Shown one piece after another: positions 18,137-26,521 of a stretch of 64,000 nt of DNA. The first letter of the stretch is position 1, and every line of letters begins with the position of its first letter. Origin of the DNA: Xenophilus sp. E41. Its GTDB lineage: Bacteria > Pseudomonadota > Gammaproteobacteria > Burkholderiales > Burkholderiaceae_C. The stretch spans positions 176,758-240,757 of the forward strand of contig NZ_QPIB01000012.1 of the NCBI RefSeq assembly GCF_003671765.1. Direction: 5' to 3'. Under the pieces are notes generated by a model. It did no database searches. It was not told where the DNA came from and saw only the letters and a list, made by a program, of their open reading frames with translations. The position numbers and the translations under genes are program-made.

Positions 18137-18164
18137 TCCTGATGCAAGCGCGTGGCAAGTGGCG

Positions 18165-18188
18165 ATATTCAAAAAAAGCGTTGAATAT
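18165..18188. promoter_or_regulatory. Perfect 8-base inverted repeat, candidate operator
   Basis: ATATTCAA (18165-18172) and TTGAATAT (18181-18188) are perfect inverted repeats with an 8-base gap, 115 bases upstream of the regulator start, at the edge of the AT-rich region. It could be an operator or part of the promoter of the cassette. Confidence 0.35.
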
Positions 18189-18700
18189 TCACGAATGACG
18201 TTGTAGCCCCAGATCGATTCGGCGGGCTGAAACATTTTGTGAGATTAGGAGCCTGCCCACATGGAATCTGCACCATCATCGATGGCGCGTCGATTCGAAC
18301 ATGCGTGCTTAGTCGAACCATTCAAATTCAACCGGTCGCAAATACTCATTTGCTCGAGAGAGCGGCAATCCTCTGAAAAAGACCGATGGGAGCGCAATTA
18401 GACGAAACAGGTCGCGACCCGACAGCCGAGCAAGAGCCTTTCAAGCGCGGTCCCGACGGTAGCTTTTAAGACAATTCGGCTTTTCCAATAAATGGTCCTG
18501 CCATCCTTTGACTGACGCTTTGCATGAGCTTTTTCCAGACAGTCCTCAAGCGCCCGATCAAACCGCAAAGATGATCGTGCCGCCTGGCGCCGCTGCCTGA
18601 ATTGAAGGTGCCGCGAAACAATCAACACGGCCAACGGGCGAGCCTGGTTGCACCCCTTGCCACCACGTCGGCCGATACACCACGGACGACGCCCCGTTTC
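18189..18700. other. AT-richer intergenic stretch without a supported gene
   Basis: About half a kilobase of visibly lower GC than the surroundings, between the regulator start and the pntA leader. Short frames exist on both strands (for example 18398-18634 minus, TTG start, 78 residues) but have no domain I recognise, no good ribosome site and unusual residue use. I see no transposase, tRNA or integrase remnant. It may hold the promoter region of the cassette or be decayed acquired DNA. Confidence 0.4.
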
Positions 18701-18705
18701 ACATT

Positions 18706-18759
18706 CGCGCGCCCGAAGGCGCGACCTACCGCCACCGGGCGGGCGCCGATGCGCCCGCC
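18706..18759. repeat. Two consecutive hairpins upstream of pntA
   Basis: CGCGCC (18708-18713) and GGCGCG (18718-18723) close a CGAA tetraloop; GGCGGGCG (18738-18745) and CGCCCGCC (18752-18759) close a 6-base loop. A third stem follows inside element copy D. No T-tract follows either stem. Confidence 0.5.
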
Positions 18760-18782
18760 GTGGCCTTCGTCATGGCACATTT

Positions 18783-18846
18783 GCTATGAAATAGATAGCT
18801 GACTGCGCCCGTCCCACGGGCGCCACAGCCCGATTTCGATCGAGAA
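18783..18846 (+). repeat. Dispersed intergenic element, copy D
   Basis: Head GCTAT (18783-18787), 7 bases, ATAGC (18795-18799), then TG and a perfect stem GCGCCCGT/ACGGGCGC (18805-18812, 18816-18823), then CAGCC and a T-containing end. It lies about 80 bases upstream of pntA and is one of the most complete copies. Confidence 0.7.
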
Positions 18847-18927
18847 AACAGGCGACAGGGAGCCCCTGTCATCTTCATGTAAGCTCGCGCCGAGTTCGCG
18901 ACAGCCCGTCGCCTCGAGGAGACTTCC

Positions 18928-20568
18928 ATGCAGACAGACAACCCTGCCGCGACGACGGCGGGTGAATCCCGTGTTGCCGTCCCCCCGCAACGCATCGGCG
19001 TGCCGCGCGAGATCTTCGCCGGCGAGAAGCGCGTCGCGACGGTGCCCGACGTGGTCGAGAAACTCATCAAGCTGGGCTTTCGCGTCGCCGTGGAAACGGG
19101 CGCCGGCGAGGCGGCGAACTTCAGCGACGAGGCGTACCGCGCCGCCGGCGCCGAGATCGTGCCCGACGCCGCCACGCTCTGGGCCACCGCCGACATCGTC
19201 TTCAAGGTCCGCCCGCCCACCATCAATGAAGTGGCGCTGATGCGCGAGGGCGGCACGCTCGTCGACTTCATCTGGCCGGCACAGAACCCCGAGCTGATGC
19301 AGCAGCTGGCGTCGCGCCACGCCACGGTGCTGGCCATCGACTGCCTGCCGCGCACGCTGAGCCGGGCGCAGAAGATGGACGCGCTGACCTCCACCGCCGG
19401 CGTGTCGGGCTACCGCGCGGTGATCGAGGCGGCCAACGCCTTCGGCCGCTTCTTCAACGGCCAGATCACGGCCGCGGGCAAGGTGCCGCCTGCGAAGGTG
19501 TTCATCGCCGGCGCCGGTGTGGCTGGCCTCGCAGCCATCGGCACCGCGGCCAACCTGGGCGCCATCGTGCGCGCCAACGACACCCGCGCCGAGGTGGCCG
19601 ACCAGGTCAAGTCGCTGGGCGGCGAGTTCGTCAAGGTCGACTACGACGAGGAAGGTTCCGGCGGCGGCAGCTACGCCAAGGTGATGAGCGAAGGCTTCCA
19701 GGCCGCGCAGCGCAAGATGTACGCGGAGCAGGCGAAGGACGCCGACATCATCATCACGACGGCGCTGATCCCCGGCAAACCGGCGCCCAAGCTCATCACG
19801 GCCGAGATGGTGCAGTCGATGAAGCCCGGCAGCGTGATCGTCGACATGGCGGCCGAGCAGGGCGGCAACTGCGAGCTGACGGTCCCCGGCGAGGCCGTGG
19901 TGCGCCACGGCGTGACCATCGTCGGCTACACCGACCTGGCCTCGCGCCTGGCCAAACAGTCGTCGACGCTCTACGCCACCAACCTGCTGCGCCTGACCGA
20001 GGAGCTGTGCAAGGCCAAGGACGGCGTCGCGGTCGTGAACATGGAGGACGACGCGATCCGCGGCCTCACCGTGGTCAAGGACGGCGCCATCACCTGGCCC
20101 GCCCCGCCGCTCAAGCAGGCACCCGCGCCGGCACCCAAGGCCGCCGCCGCGCCGGTCGAGAAGAAGAAGAGCGGCCACGGCCATGGCAGCGCCGGCCCGA
20201 TGCCCGCGAAGACGCTTGCCATCCTCTTCGCCGTCGCGGCCGTGGCCTTCTGGTTCATCGGCGCCTTCGCGCCGGCCGCCTTCCTCGGCCACTTCACGGT
20301 CTTCGTGCTGGCCTGCTTCATCGGCTACATGGTGGTGTGGAACGTCACGCCCGCGCTGCACACGCCGCTGATGAGCGTGACCAACGCCATCTCCAGCATC
20401 ATCGCCATCGGCGCGCTGGTGCAGATCGCGCCGCCGGCCCTGGGCGTCGACGGCCGGCCCGACGGGCTGATCCGGTGGCTGGCCTTCGCCGCGCTGGTGC
20501 TCACGGCCGTGAACATGTTCGGTGGCTTCGCGGTCACCCGCCGCATGCTGGCGATGTTCCGCAAGTAA
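18928..20568 (+). CDS. pntA: Proton-translocating NAD(P) transhydrogenase, alpha subunit
   Basis: 546-residue PntA, which with PntB moves hydride from NADH to NADP while protons enter, supplying NADPH. The N-terminal NAD-binding domain I (about 20-390) has [19 protein letters not shown] and the Rossmann motif [21 protein letters not shown] charged alanine/proline/lysine linker (about 395-425) leads to the membrane part (about 430-545) with four helices. Unlike split three-gene forms, alpha-1 and alpha-2 are joined here. A GAGGAGA ribosome site precedes the ATG. pntB follows 34 bases later. Confidence 0.96.
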   Translation: MQTDNPAATTAGESRVAVPPQRIGVPREIFAGEKRVATVPDVVEKLIKLGFRVAVETGAGEAANFSDEAYRAAGAEIVPDAATLWATADIVFKVRPPTINEVALMREGGTLVDFIWPAQNPELMQQLASRHATVLAIDCLPRTLSRAQKMDALTSTAGVSGYRAVIEAANAFGRFFNGQITAAGKVPPAKVFIAGAGVAGLAAIGTAANLGAIVRANDTRAEVADQVKSLGGEFVKVDYDEEGSGGGSYAKVMSEGFQAAQRKMYAEQAKDADIIITTALIPGKPAPKLITAEMVQSMKPGSVIVDMAAEQGGNCELTVPGEAVVRHGVTIVGYTDLASRLAKQSSTLYATNLLRLTEELCKAKDGVAVVNMEDDAIRGLTVVKDGAITWPAPPLKQAPAPAPKAAAAPVEKKKSGHGHGSAGPMPAKTLAILFAVAAVAFWFIGAFAPAAFLGHFTVFVLACFIGYMVVWNVTPALHTPLMSVTNAISSIIAIGALVQIAPPALGVDGRPDGLIRWLAFAALVLTAVNMFGGFAVTRRMLAMFRK

Positions 20569-20602
20569 CGACAACAAGAAGAAGAACGAGGAGCACACGC
20601 AC

Positions 20603-22018
20603 ATGTCCCCAAGTCTTGCCACGGTCGCCTACCTGGGCGCCGCGATCCTGTTCATCCTGAGCCTGGGCGGGCTCTCCAACCCCGAGACCTCGCGCCGCGG
20701 CAACCTCTTCGGCATGGTCGGCATGGCGCTGGCCGTGCTGGCCACGGTCTTCGGCCCGCGCGTGGGCGCAGGCGGCATCGCCTGGATCGTCATCGCGCTG
20801 GTCATCGGCGGCGGCATCGGCCTGTACGCGGCCAGGGTCGTGAAGATGACGCAGATGCCCGAGCTGGTCGCGCTGATGCACAGCCTGGTGGGCCTCGCCG
20901 CCTGCCTGGTGGGCTTTGCGAGCTACGTCGACACCTCGATCCGGCTCGAGGGGGCAGAGAAGATCATCCACGAGGTCGAGATCTACGTCGGCATCCTGAT
21001 CGGCGCCGTCACCTTCAGCGGCTCGCTCGTCGCCTTCGGCAAGCTCAACGGCAGGATCGGCGGCAAGCCGCTGCTGCTGCCCGGGCGCCACTGGCTGAAC
21101 CTGGTCGCGCTGCTGGTCGTGGTCTGGCTCGGGCGCATGTTCCTCGGTGCGCACGACGTGCAGGCCGGCATGCTGCCGCTGATCGTGATGACCGTCATCG
21201 CCCTGCTCTTCGGCGTGCACATGGTGATGGCCATCGGCGGCGCCGACATGCCGGTGGTGGTGTCGATGCTCAACAGCTACTCGGGCTGGGCCGCCGCCGC
21301 CACGGGCTTCATGCTGAGCAACGACCTGCTGATCGTCACCGGCGCGCTGGTGGGCTCCTCGGGCGCCATCCTGAGCTACATCATGTGCCAGGCGATGAAC
21401 CGCAACTTCATCAGCGTGATCGCCGGCGGCTTCGGTTCGGGCGCTCCCGCCAAGAAGAGCGGCGACGCCGCGGCCGCCGAGCCGCAGGGCGAAGTCACCC
21501 CTATCAGCGCCGCGGAAACCGCCGAGCTGCTGCGCGATGCCAAGAGCGTGATCATCGTGCCGGGCTACGGCATGGCCGTGGCGCAGGCACAGCACACCGT
21601 CAACGAGATCGTGCGCACCCTGCGCGACAAGGGTGTCGAGGTGCGCTTCGCGATCCACCCGGTGGCCGGACGCATGCCGGGCCACATGAACGTGCTGCTG
21701 GCCGAGGCCAAGGTGCCCTACGACATCGTGATGGAGATGGACGAGATCAACGACGACTTCCCCGACACCGACGTGGCGATGGTCATCGGCGCCAACGACA
21801 TCGTGAACCCGGCCGCGCAGGACGACCCCGCCAGCCCCATCGCCGGCATGCCGGTGCTGGAGGTGTGGAAGGCCAAGACCTCGATCGTGATGAAGCGCTC
21901 CATGGCCTCGGGCTACGCCGGCGTGGACAACCCGCTGTTCTACAAGGAGAACAACCGGATGCTGTTCGGCGATGCCAAGAAGATGCTGGACGAGGTGCTC
22001 GGCGCCCTGACGGGCTGA
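20603..22018 (+). CDS. pntB: Proton-translocating NAD(P) transhydrogenase, beta subunit
   Basis: 471-residue PntB. The first 270 residues are membrane helices of domain II, with [17 protein letters not shown] and [21 protein letters not shown]. The C-terminal NADP-binding domain III carries [36 protein letters not shown] and [14 protein letters not shown]. The start at 20603 follows a GAGGAGCA ribosome site and fits the family start [16 protein letters not shown]. It forms one operon with pntA; fadD follows after about 100 bases containing element copy E. Confidence 0.96.
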   Translation: MSPSLATVAYLGAAILFILSLGGLSNPETSRRGNLFGMVGMALAVLATVFGPRVGAGGIAWIVIALVIGGGIGLYAARVVKMTQMPELVALMHSLVGLAACLVGFASYVDTSIRLEGAEKIIHEVEIYVGILIGAVTFSGSLVAFGKLNGRIGGKPLLLPGRHWLNLVALLVVVWLGRMFLGAHDVQAGMLPLIVMTVIALLFGVHMVMAIGGADMPVVVSMLNSYSGWAAAATGFMLSNDLLIVTGALVGSSGAILSYIMCQAMNRNFISVIAGGFGSGAPAKKSGDAAAAEPQGEVTPISAAETAELLRDAKSVIIVPGYGMAVAQAQHTVNEIVRTLRDKGVEVRFAIHPVAGRMPGHMNVLLAEAKVPYDIVMEMDEINDDFPDTDVAMVIGANDIVNPAAQDDPASPIAGMPVLEVWKAKTSIVMKRSMASGYAGVDNPLFYKENNRMLFGDAKKMLDEVLGALTG

Positions 22019-22044
22019 ACGCGGGCCCCACGCGCAAGCCCTTT

Positions 22045-22105
22045 GCTATGGTTCCTGTAGCTCAACGCGCCCATTCGACCGGCGCTGCAGCGCAATTTTT
22101 CCAGA
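22045..22105 (+). repeat. Dispersed intergenic element, copy E
   Basis: Head GCTAT (22045-22049), 7 bases, GTAGC (22057-22061), then GCGCCC and GGCGCT half-stems and a CAGCGCAATTTTT end. It occupies most of the gap between pntB and fadD, ending at the ribosome site region of fadD. Confidence 0.6.
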
Positions 22106-22119
22106 TGGAGACAGAGAAG

Positions 22120-23805
22120 ATGACCGACCGCCCCTGGCTCAGCAGCTACCCGCCCGGCGTACCCGCCGACATCGATGCCGGCCAGTACGCGTCGCTGGTG
22201 GCGCTGATGGAGGAGAGCTTCAGGAAGTACGCCGACCGCACGGCCTACGCCTTCATGGGCAAGGACATCAGCTTCGGCGAGACCGATCGCCAGAGCCGCG
22301 CCTTCGCCGCCTACCTGCAGGGCCTGGGCCTCGCGAAGGGCGACCGCGTCGCGGTCATGATGCCCAACTGCCCGCAGTACCCGGTGGCCGTGGCGGCCAT
22401 CCTGCGCGCCGGGCTGATCCTGGTGAACGTGAACCCGCTGTACACGGCGCGCGAACTGGAGCACCAGCTCAAGGACTCCGGCGCCAAGGCGATCGTCATC
22501 ATGGAGAACTTCGCCACCACGCTGCAGCAGGCGATCGGGCACAACTCGGGACTGCAGGTCAAGCACGTGGTGCTGGCCGCGATGGGCGACCGGCTCGGCC
22601 TCATCAAGGGCGCGATCGTCAACTACGTGCTGCGCAACGTGAAGAAGATGGTGCCGGCCTATTCGCTGCCCGGCGCGGTGCGCTTCAACGACGCGCTGTC
22701 GCAGGGCGCGAACCGCGAACTGAAGGCGCCGGCCATCGGCCCCGACGACGTGGCCGTGCTGCAGTACACCGGCGGCACCACCGGCGTGAGCAAGGGTGCC
22801 GTGCTCCTGCACCGCAACGTGATCGCCAACGTGCTGCAGTCCGAGGCCTGGAACCAGCCCGTGATGGACCGCGTGCCGCAGGGCGAGCAGCCCACCAGCG
22901 TGTGCGCCCTGCCGCTGTATCACATCTTCGCGTTCACGGTGGGCATGATGCTGTGCATGCGCACCGGCGGGAAGCTCATCCTCATTCCCAACCCGCGCGA
23001 CCTGGCCGCCACGCTCAAGGAACTGAGCAAGCACACCATCCACAGCTTCCCGGCCGTCAACACGCTGTTCAACGGCCTGGCGAACCACCCCGACTTCAAC
23101 ACCGTGGACTGGAGCCACCTGAAGATCTCGGTGGGCGGCGGCATGGCGGTGCAGGGCGCCGTGGCCAAGCTGTGGCTCGAGAAGACCGGCTGCCCGGTGT
23201 GCGAAGGTTACGGCCTGTCGGAAACCTCGCCCTCGGCGAGCTGCAACCCGACCACGAGCAAGGAATACACCGGCACCATCGGCGTGCCGCTGCCCAGCAC
23301 GTACTTCAAGCTGCTCGACGACGACGGCCACGAGGTGCCGCTGGGCGAGCGTGGCGAGATCGCCATCAAGGGCCCGCAAGTCATGGCCGGCTACTGGCAG
23401 CGCCCCGACGAGACCGCCAAGGTCATGACCGCCGACGGCTGGTTCAAGACCGGCGATGTCGGCACCGTCGACGAGCGCGGCTTCTTCAAGATCGTCGACC
23501 GCAAGAAGGACATGGTGCTGGTCAGCGGCTTCAACGTCTACCCGAACGAGGTCGAGGACGTGGTGGCCACGCTCGACGGGGTGCTGGAGTGCGCGGTGGT
23601 CGGCGTGCCCGACGAGAAGACCGGCGAGGCCGTGAAGCTGGTCATCGTGAAGAAGAACCCCGAGCTGACCGAAGAGCAGGTCAAGGCCTTCTGCCGCGCC
23701 AACCTCACCGGCTACAAGCAGCCCAAGGTGATCGAGTTCCGCACCGAGATGCCCAAGACGCCCGTGGGCAAGATCCTGCGGCGCGAACTGCGCGACAAGA
23801 AGTAG
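22120..23805 (+). CDS. fadD: Long-chain fatty acid-CoA ligase (FadD type)
   Basis: 561-residue AMP-forming acyl-CoA synthetase that activates fatty acids with ATP and CoA for beta-oxidation. The AMP-binding motif YTGGTTGVSKGAVLLHRN, the YGLSETSP segment, GWFKTGDVG, DRKKDMVLVSGFNVYPNEVE and the C-terminal PKTPVGKILRREL with the catalytic lysine are all intact. Length and motif spacing match FadD. The start at 22120 follows AGAGAAG; an in-frame ATG five codons earlier (22105) is possible. It is followed by a strong rho-independent terminator. The chain-length preference cannot be read from the sequence. Confidence 0.93.
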   Translation: MTDRPWLSSYPPGVPADIDAGQYASLVALMEESFRKYADRTAYAFMGKDISFGETDRQSRAFAAYLQGLGLAKGDRVAVMMPNCPQYPVAVAAILRAGLILVNVNPLYTARELEHQLKDSGAKAIVIMENFATTLQQAIGHNSGLQVKHVVLAAMGDRLGLIKGAIVNYVLRNVKKMVPAYSLPGAVRFNDALSQGANRELKAPAIGPDDVAVLQYTGGTTGVSKGAVLLHRNVIANVLQSEAWNQPVMDRVPQGEQPTSVCALPLYHIFAFTVGMMLCMRTGGKLILIPNPRDLAATLKELSKHTIHSFPAVNTLFNGLANHPDFNTVDWSHLKISVGGGMAVQGAVAKLWLEKTGCPVCEGYGLSETSPSASCNPTTSKEYTGTIGVPLPSTYFKLLDDDGHEVPLGERGEIAIKGPQVMAGYWQRPDETAKVMTADGWFKTGDVGTVDERGFFKIVDRKKDMVLVSGFNVYPNEVEDVVATLDGVLECAVVGVPDEKTGEAVKLVIVKKNPELTEEQVKAFCRANLTGYKQPKVIEFRTEMPKTPVGKILRRELRDKK

Positions 23806-23833
23806 CCTCGCAGTTGCGAGCCAAATCGGCCCG

Positions 23834-23870
23834 GAGCGCCCGCGCAGCTTGCGCGAGGCGCTCTTTTTTT
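23834..23870 (+). terminator. fadD: Rho-independent terminator of fadD
   Basis: Stem GAGCGCC + CGCGCA (23834-23846), loop GCT, TGCGCG + bulged A + GGCGCTC (23850-23863), followed by seven Ts (23864-23870). The last stem bases and T-tract also form the start of element copy H. Confidence 0.85.
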
Positions 23871-23880
23871 CATAGCAGCG
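23860..23880 (+). repeat. Dispersed intergenic element, copy H (head only)
   Basis: GCTCT (23860-23864), 7 bases, ATAGC (23872-23876), AGC. The 7-base spacer is made of the fadD terminator T-tract, so element and terminator are fused here. Confidence 0.4.
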
Positions 23881-23932
23881 GCGATCCGTGGCACAGTCGC
23901 CCGGTTGTCCCGCCCACGAAAGAAGACACGAG

Positions 23933-26287
23933 ATGAACGCTGCAGCAAGCTCCCCCGTGGCCGGTGCCGGCCGTTTCGGCAGCGGCCAGGCCGTGCGCCG
24001 GCTCGAAGACGACGCCCTGCTCGCGGGCACCGGCCGCTACACCGACGACGTGCGGCCCGAGGGGCAGGCGCAGCTCGCGTTCCAGCGCTCGCCCTATCCG
24101 CATGCGCGCATCGTCTCGGTCGACGCCGACGGCGCGCGCGGCATGCCGGGCGTGCTGGCGGTCTACACCGGGGCCGACCTGGCGGCGGCGGGCGTGAAGC
24201 CGATCCCCGGCGTGGCCGGCTTCAAGCGCGCCGACGGCAGCGACGGCGCGACGGCGCCGCGCCGCGTGCTGGCGCACGAGCGCGTGCGCTTCGTCGGCGA
24301 GCCCGTGGTGGCCGTGGTGGCGCAGACGCTGCAGCAGGCACGCGACGCAGCCGAGGCCGTGATGGTCGAGTATGAGGAGCTGCCGATGGTGGTGGCCATC
24401 GCCGATGCCATCGCGCCCGGCGCGCCGGTGCTGTGCGATGCCGCGCCCGACAACATCTCGGCCGAGATGCGCCACGGCAACGCCGAAGCGGCTGCGGCGG
24501 CCTTCGCGCAGGCGGCCCACGTGGTGAAGCTCGCCGTCACCAACCAGCGGGTGGCGGCGGTGACGATCGAGCCGCGCGCGGTGCTGGGCGAGTTCGACCC
24601 GGCGGCACGCGGCGGCCAGGGCCGCCTCACACTGCGCATGAGCACGCAGATGCCTTCCGGCGTGCGCAACACGCTGTGCGACGCGGTGCTGGGCATCCCG
24701 CGCGACGAGGTGCGCGTGGTGGTGGGCGACGTGGGCGGCGGCTTCGGCATGAAGACGGGCATCTACCCCGAGGACGCGGCCGTGGCCTTCGCGGCGCGTG
24801 CGCTGAAGCGGCCGGTGAAGTGGATCGCCGAGCGCAGCGAGGAATTCCTCGCCACCACGCATGGCCGCGACATCGAGGCGCAGGCCGAGCTCGCGCTGGC
24901 GGCCGATGGCAAGGTCCTCGCGCTGCGCATCCGCACGCACGCCAACGTGGGCGCCTACGCCACGGGCACCAGCGTCGCGATCCAGCTGCTGATCGGCCCC
25001 TGGGTGCAGACCAGCGTGTACGACATCCCGGTCATCGACTTCCATTTCAAGGCGGTGATGACCAACACCGCGCCCACCGGCGCCTACCGCGGCGCCGGCC
25101 GGCCCGAGGCCATCTACACGATGGAGCGGCTGATGGACGAGGCCGCGCGCCAGACCGGCATCGACCGCCTCGCGCTGCGCCGGCGCAACTTCATCCGCCC
25201 GGAGCAGATGCCCTACAAGAACCCGATGGGCCAGGTCTACGACACCGGCGCCTTCGAGAAGGTGATGGACCAGGGCCTGCAGCTGGCCGACTGGTCGGGC
25301 TTCGAGGCGCGGGCGAAGGCGTCGCAGGCGCGCGGCAAGTGGCGTGGCCTGGGCATCGCGACCTTTCTCGAATGGACCGGCGGCAACGTGTTCGAGGAAC
25401 GCGTGACGGTGGACGTGAAGGCCGACGGCATCATCGAGGTCTTCTCCGCCGTCAACGCCATGGGCCAGGGCATCGCGACCACGCTGGCACAACTGGTGGT
25501 CGATGCCTTCGGCGTGCCGATCGAGCAGGTGCGCGTGGTGCTGGGCGACACCGACCGCGGTGACGGCTTCGGCAGTGCGGGCTCGCGTTCACTCTTCACC
25601 GGCGGCTCGGCCATGCGCATCGGCGCGCAGCGCACCATCGACAAGGGCAAGGAACTCGCCGCGCAGGAACTCGAGGCCGCCGCCGCCGACATCGACTACG
25701 CGCAGGGCCGCTTCACCGTGAAGGGCACCGACCTGGGCATCGACCTCTTCGCGCTGGCCGGCAAGCAGAGCGAGCAACGCATCTTCGTGGACTCCACCAG
25801 CACCGTGGACGGCCCGACCTGGCCCAACGGCTGCCACATCAGCGAGGTCGAGCTCGACCCGCTCACGGGCGATGTGGCCGTGGTGGCCTACGCCTCGGTC
25901 AACGATGTGGGCCGCGTGGTCAACCCGATGATCGTGCGCGGCCAGCTCGACGGCGGCGCGGTGCAGGGCATCGGCCAGGCGCTGCTCGAGCAGGTGGTGT
26001 ACGACCGCGAGACCGGCCAGCCCGTCACCGGCAGCCTGATGGACTATGCGCTGCCCGTGGCCGGCACCGCGCCCGACTTCAAGACCGAGATGGACGAGTC
26101 CACGCCCTGCAAGAACAACCCGCTGGGCGTGAAGGGCGTGGGCGAGCTGGGCACCATCGGCGCCACGCCCTCGGTGGTCAACGCGGTGGCCGACGCGCTG
26201 GCCCGCAACGGCCGCGGCGCCGTCTCGCCCCAGCTGCAGATGCCGCTCACGCCCACGCGCGTGTGGCAGGCCTTGCAGGCCGCCTGA
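23933..26287 (+). CDS. Xanthine dehydrogenase-family molybdenum-binding large subunit (orphan)
   Basis: 784-residue molybdopterin-binding subunit of the xanthine oxidase/aldehyde oxidase/CO dehydrogenase family. Visible motifs: GTGRYTDDV near the start, GDVGGGFGMK, the substrate-loop AYRGAGRPE (not the AYRCSFR of true CO dehydrogenase) and the C-terminal VKGVGELGTIG with the likely catalytic glutamate. Such subunits normally need an FAD-binding and a 2Fe-2S subunit; neither is encoded next to it, and the neighbours are two acyl-CoA ligases. The methionine at 23933 with CACGAG upstream is taken as start. The substrate (aldehyde, N-heterocycle or other) is unknown. Confidence 0.9.
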   Translation: MNAAASSPVAGAGRFGSGQAVRRLEDDALLAGTGRYTDDVRPEGQAQLAFQRSPYPHARIVSVDADGARGMPGVLAVYTGADLAAAGVKPIPGVAGFKRADGSDGATAPRRVLAHERVRFVGEPVVAVVAQTLQQARDAAEAVMVEYEELPMVVAIADAIAPGAPVLCDAAPDNISAEMRHGNAEAAAAAFAQAAHVVKLAVTNQRVAAVTIEPRAVLGEFDPAARGGQGRLTLRMSTQMPSGVRNTLCDAVLGIPRDEVRVVVGDVGGGFGMKTGIYPEDAAVAFAARALKRPVKWIAERSEEFLATTHGRDIEAQAELALAADGKVLALRIRTHANVGAYATGTSVAIQLLIGPWVQTSVYDIPVIDFHFKAVMTNTAPTGAYRGAGRPEAIYTMERLMDEAARQTGIDRLALRRRNFIRPEQMPYKNPMGQVYDTGAFEKVMDQGLQLADWSGFEARAKASQARGKWRGLGIATFLEWTGGNVFEERVTVDVKADGIIEVFSAVNAMGQGIATTLAQLVVDAFGVPIEQVRVVLGDTDRGDGFGSAGSRSLFTGGSAMRIGAQRTIDKGKELAAQELEAAAADIDYAQGRFTVKGTDLGIDLFALAGKQSEQRIFVDSTSTVDGPTWPNGCHISEVELDPLTGDVAVVAYASVNDVGRVVNPMIVRGQLDGGAVQGIGQALLEQVVYDRETGQPVTGSLMDYALPVAGTAPDFKTEMDESTPCKNNPLGVKGVGELGTIGATPSVVNAVADALARNGRGAVSPQLQMPLTPTRVWQALQAA

Positions 26288-26314
26288 GCGGCTTCCGAGC
26301 TGAATGGGCCTGCA

Positions 26315-26355
26315 GCGCCCGTCCGGCGGGCGCTGGCAGCTATCGAATCGATAGC
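26315..26355 (-). repeat. Dispersed intergenic element, copy F
   Basis: Reverse orientation: stem GCGCCCG/CGGGCGC (26315-26321, 26327-26333), then the head GCTAT (26339-26343), 7 bases, ATAGC (26351-26355). It lies between the molybdenum subunit gene and the next acyl-CoA ligase. Stem sequence and head match copy D closely. Confidence 0.7.
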
Positions 26356-26434
26356 GACGCCGTGACCTAGGTGTCGCCCGCGCGTCAACGGCCCGGGTGA
26401 GCCCCGAGCCGCGCGCACGCCCTGGCCCGCCAGA

Positions 26435-26503
26435 ATGCGCGAGGCGCTCCACGCGCAAGACCCGCCTCGTGCAAGCAGGCGGGCCGCCTGCCCTTTTCCC
26501 TGA
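26435..26503 (+). CDS. Possible 22-residue leader peptide upstream of acyl-CoA ligase
   Basis: Short frame beginning MREALHAQDPP and ending AACPFP, just upstream of the second acyl-CoA ligase. It overlaps two mutually exclusive hairpins, which is the layout of an attenuation leader, but the ribosome site is weak and no run of a single amino acid codon is obvious. Listed as a candidate only. Confidence 0.15.
   Translation: MREALHAQDPPRASRRAACPFP
26461..26491 (+). promoter_or_regulatory. Alternative hairpins in acyl-CoA ligase leader, attenuator-like
   Basis: CCCGCCT (26461-26467) can pair with AGGCGGG (26477-26483), while GCAGGC (26475-26480) can instead pair with GCCTGC (26486-26491), followed by CCTTTTCCC. 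The two stems exclude each other, and the gene starts 30 bases later. It may be an attenuator or chance GC pairing. Confidence 0.3.
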
Positions 26504-26521
26504 TCGAACGGAGACCCACCC

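Noticed and set aside
18398-18634. 78-codon minus-strand frame in the AT-richer gap
   Set aside because: TTG start, no ribosome site, no recognisable domain; mentioned only within the gap entry.
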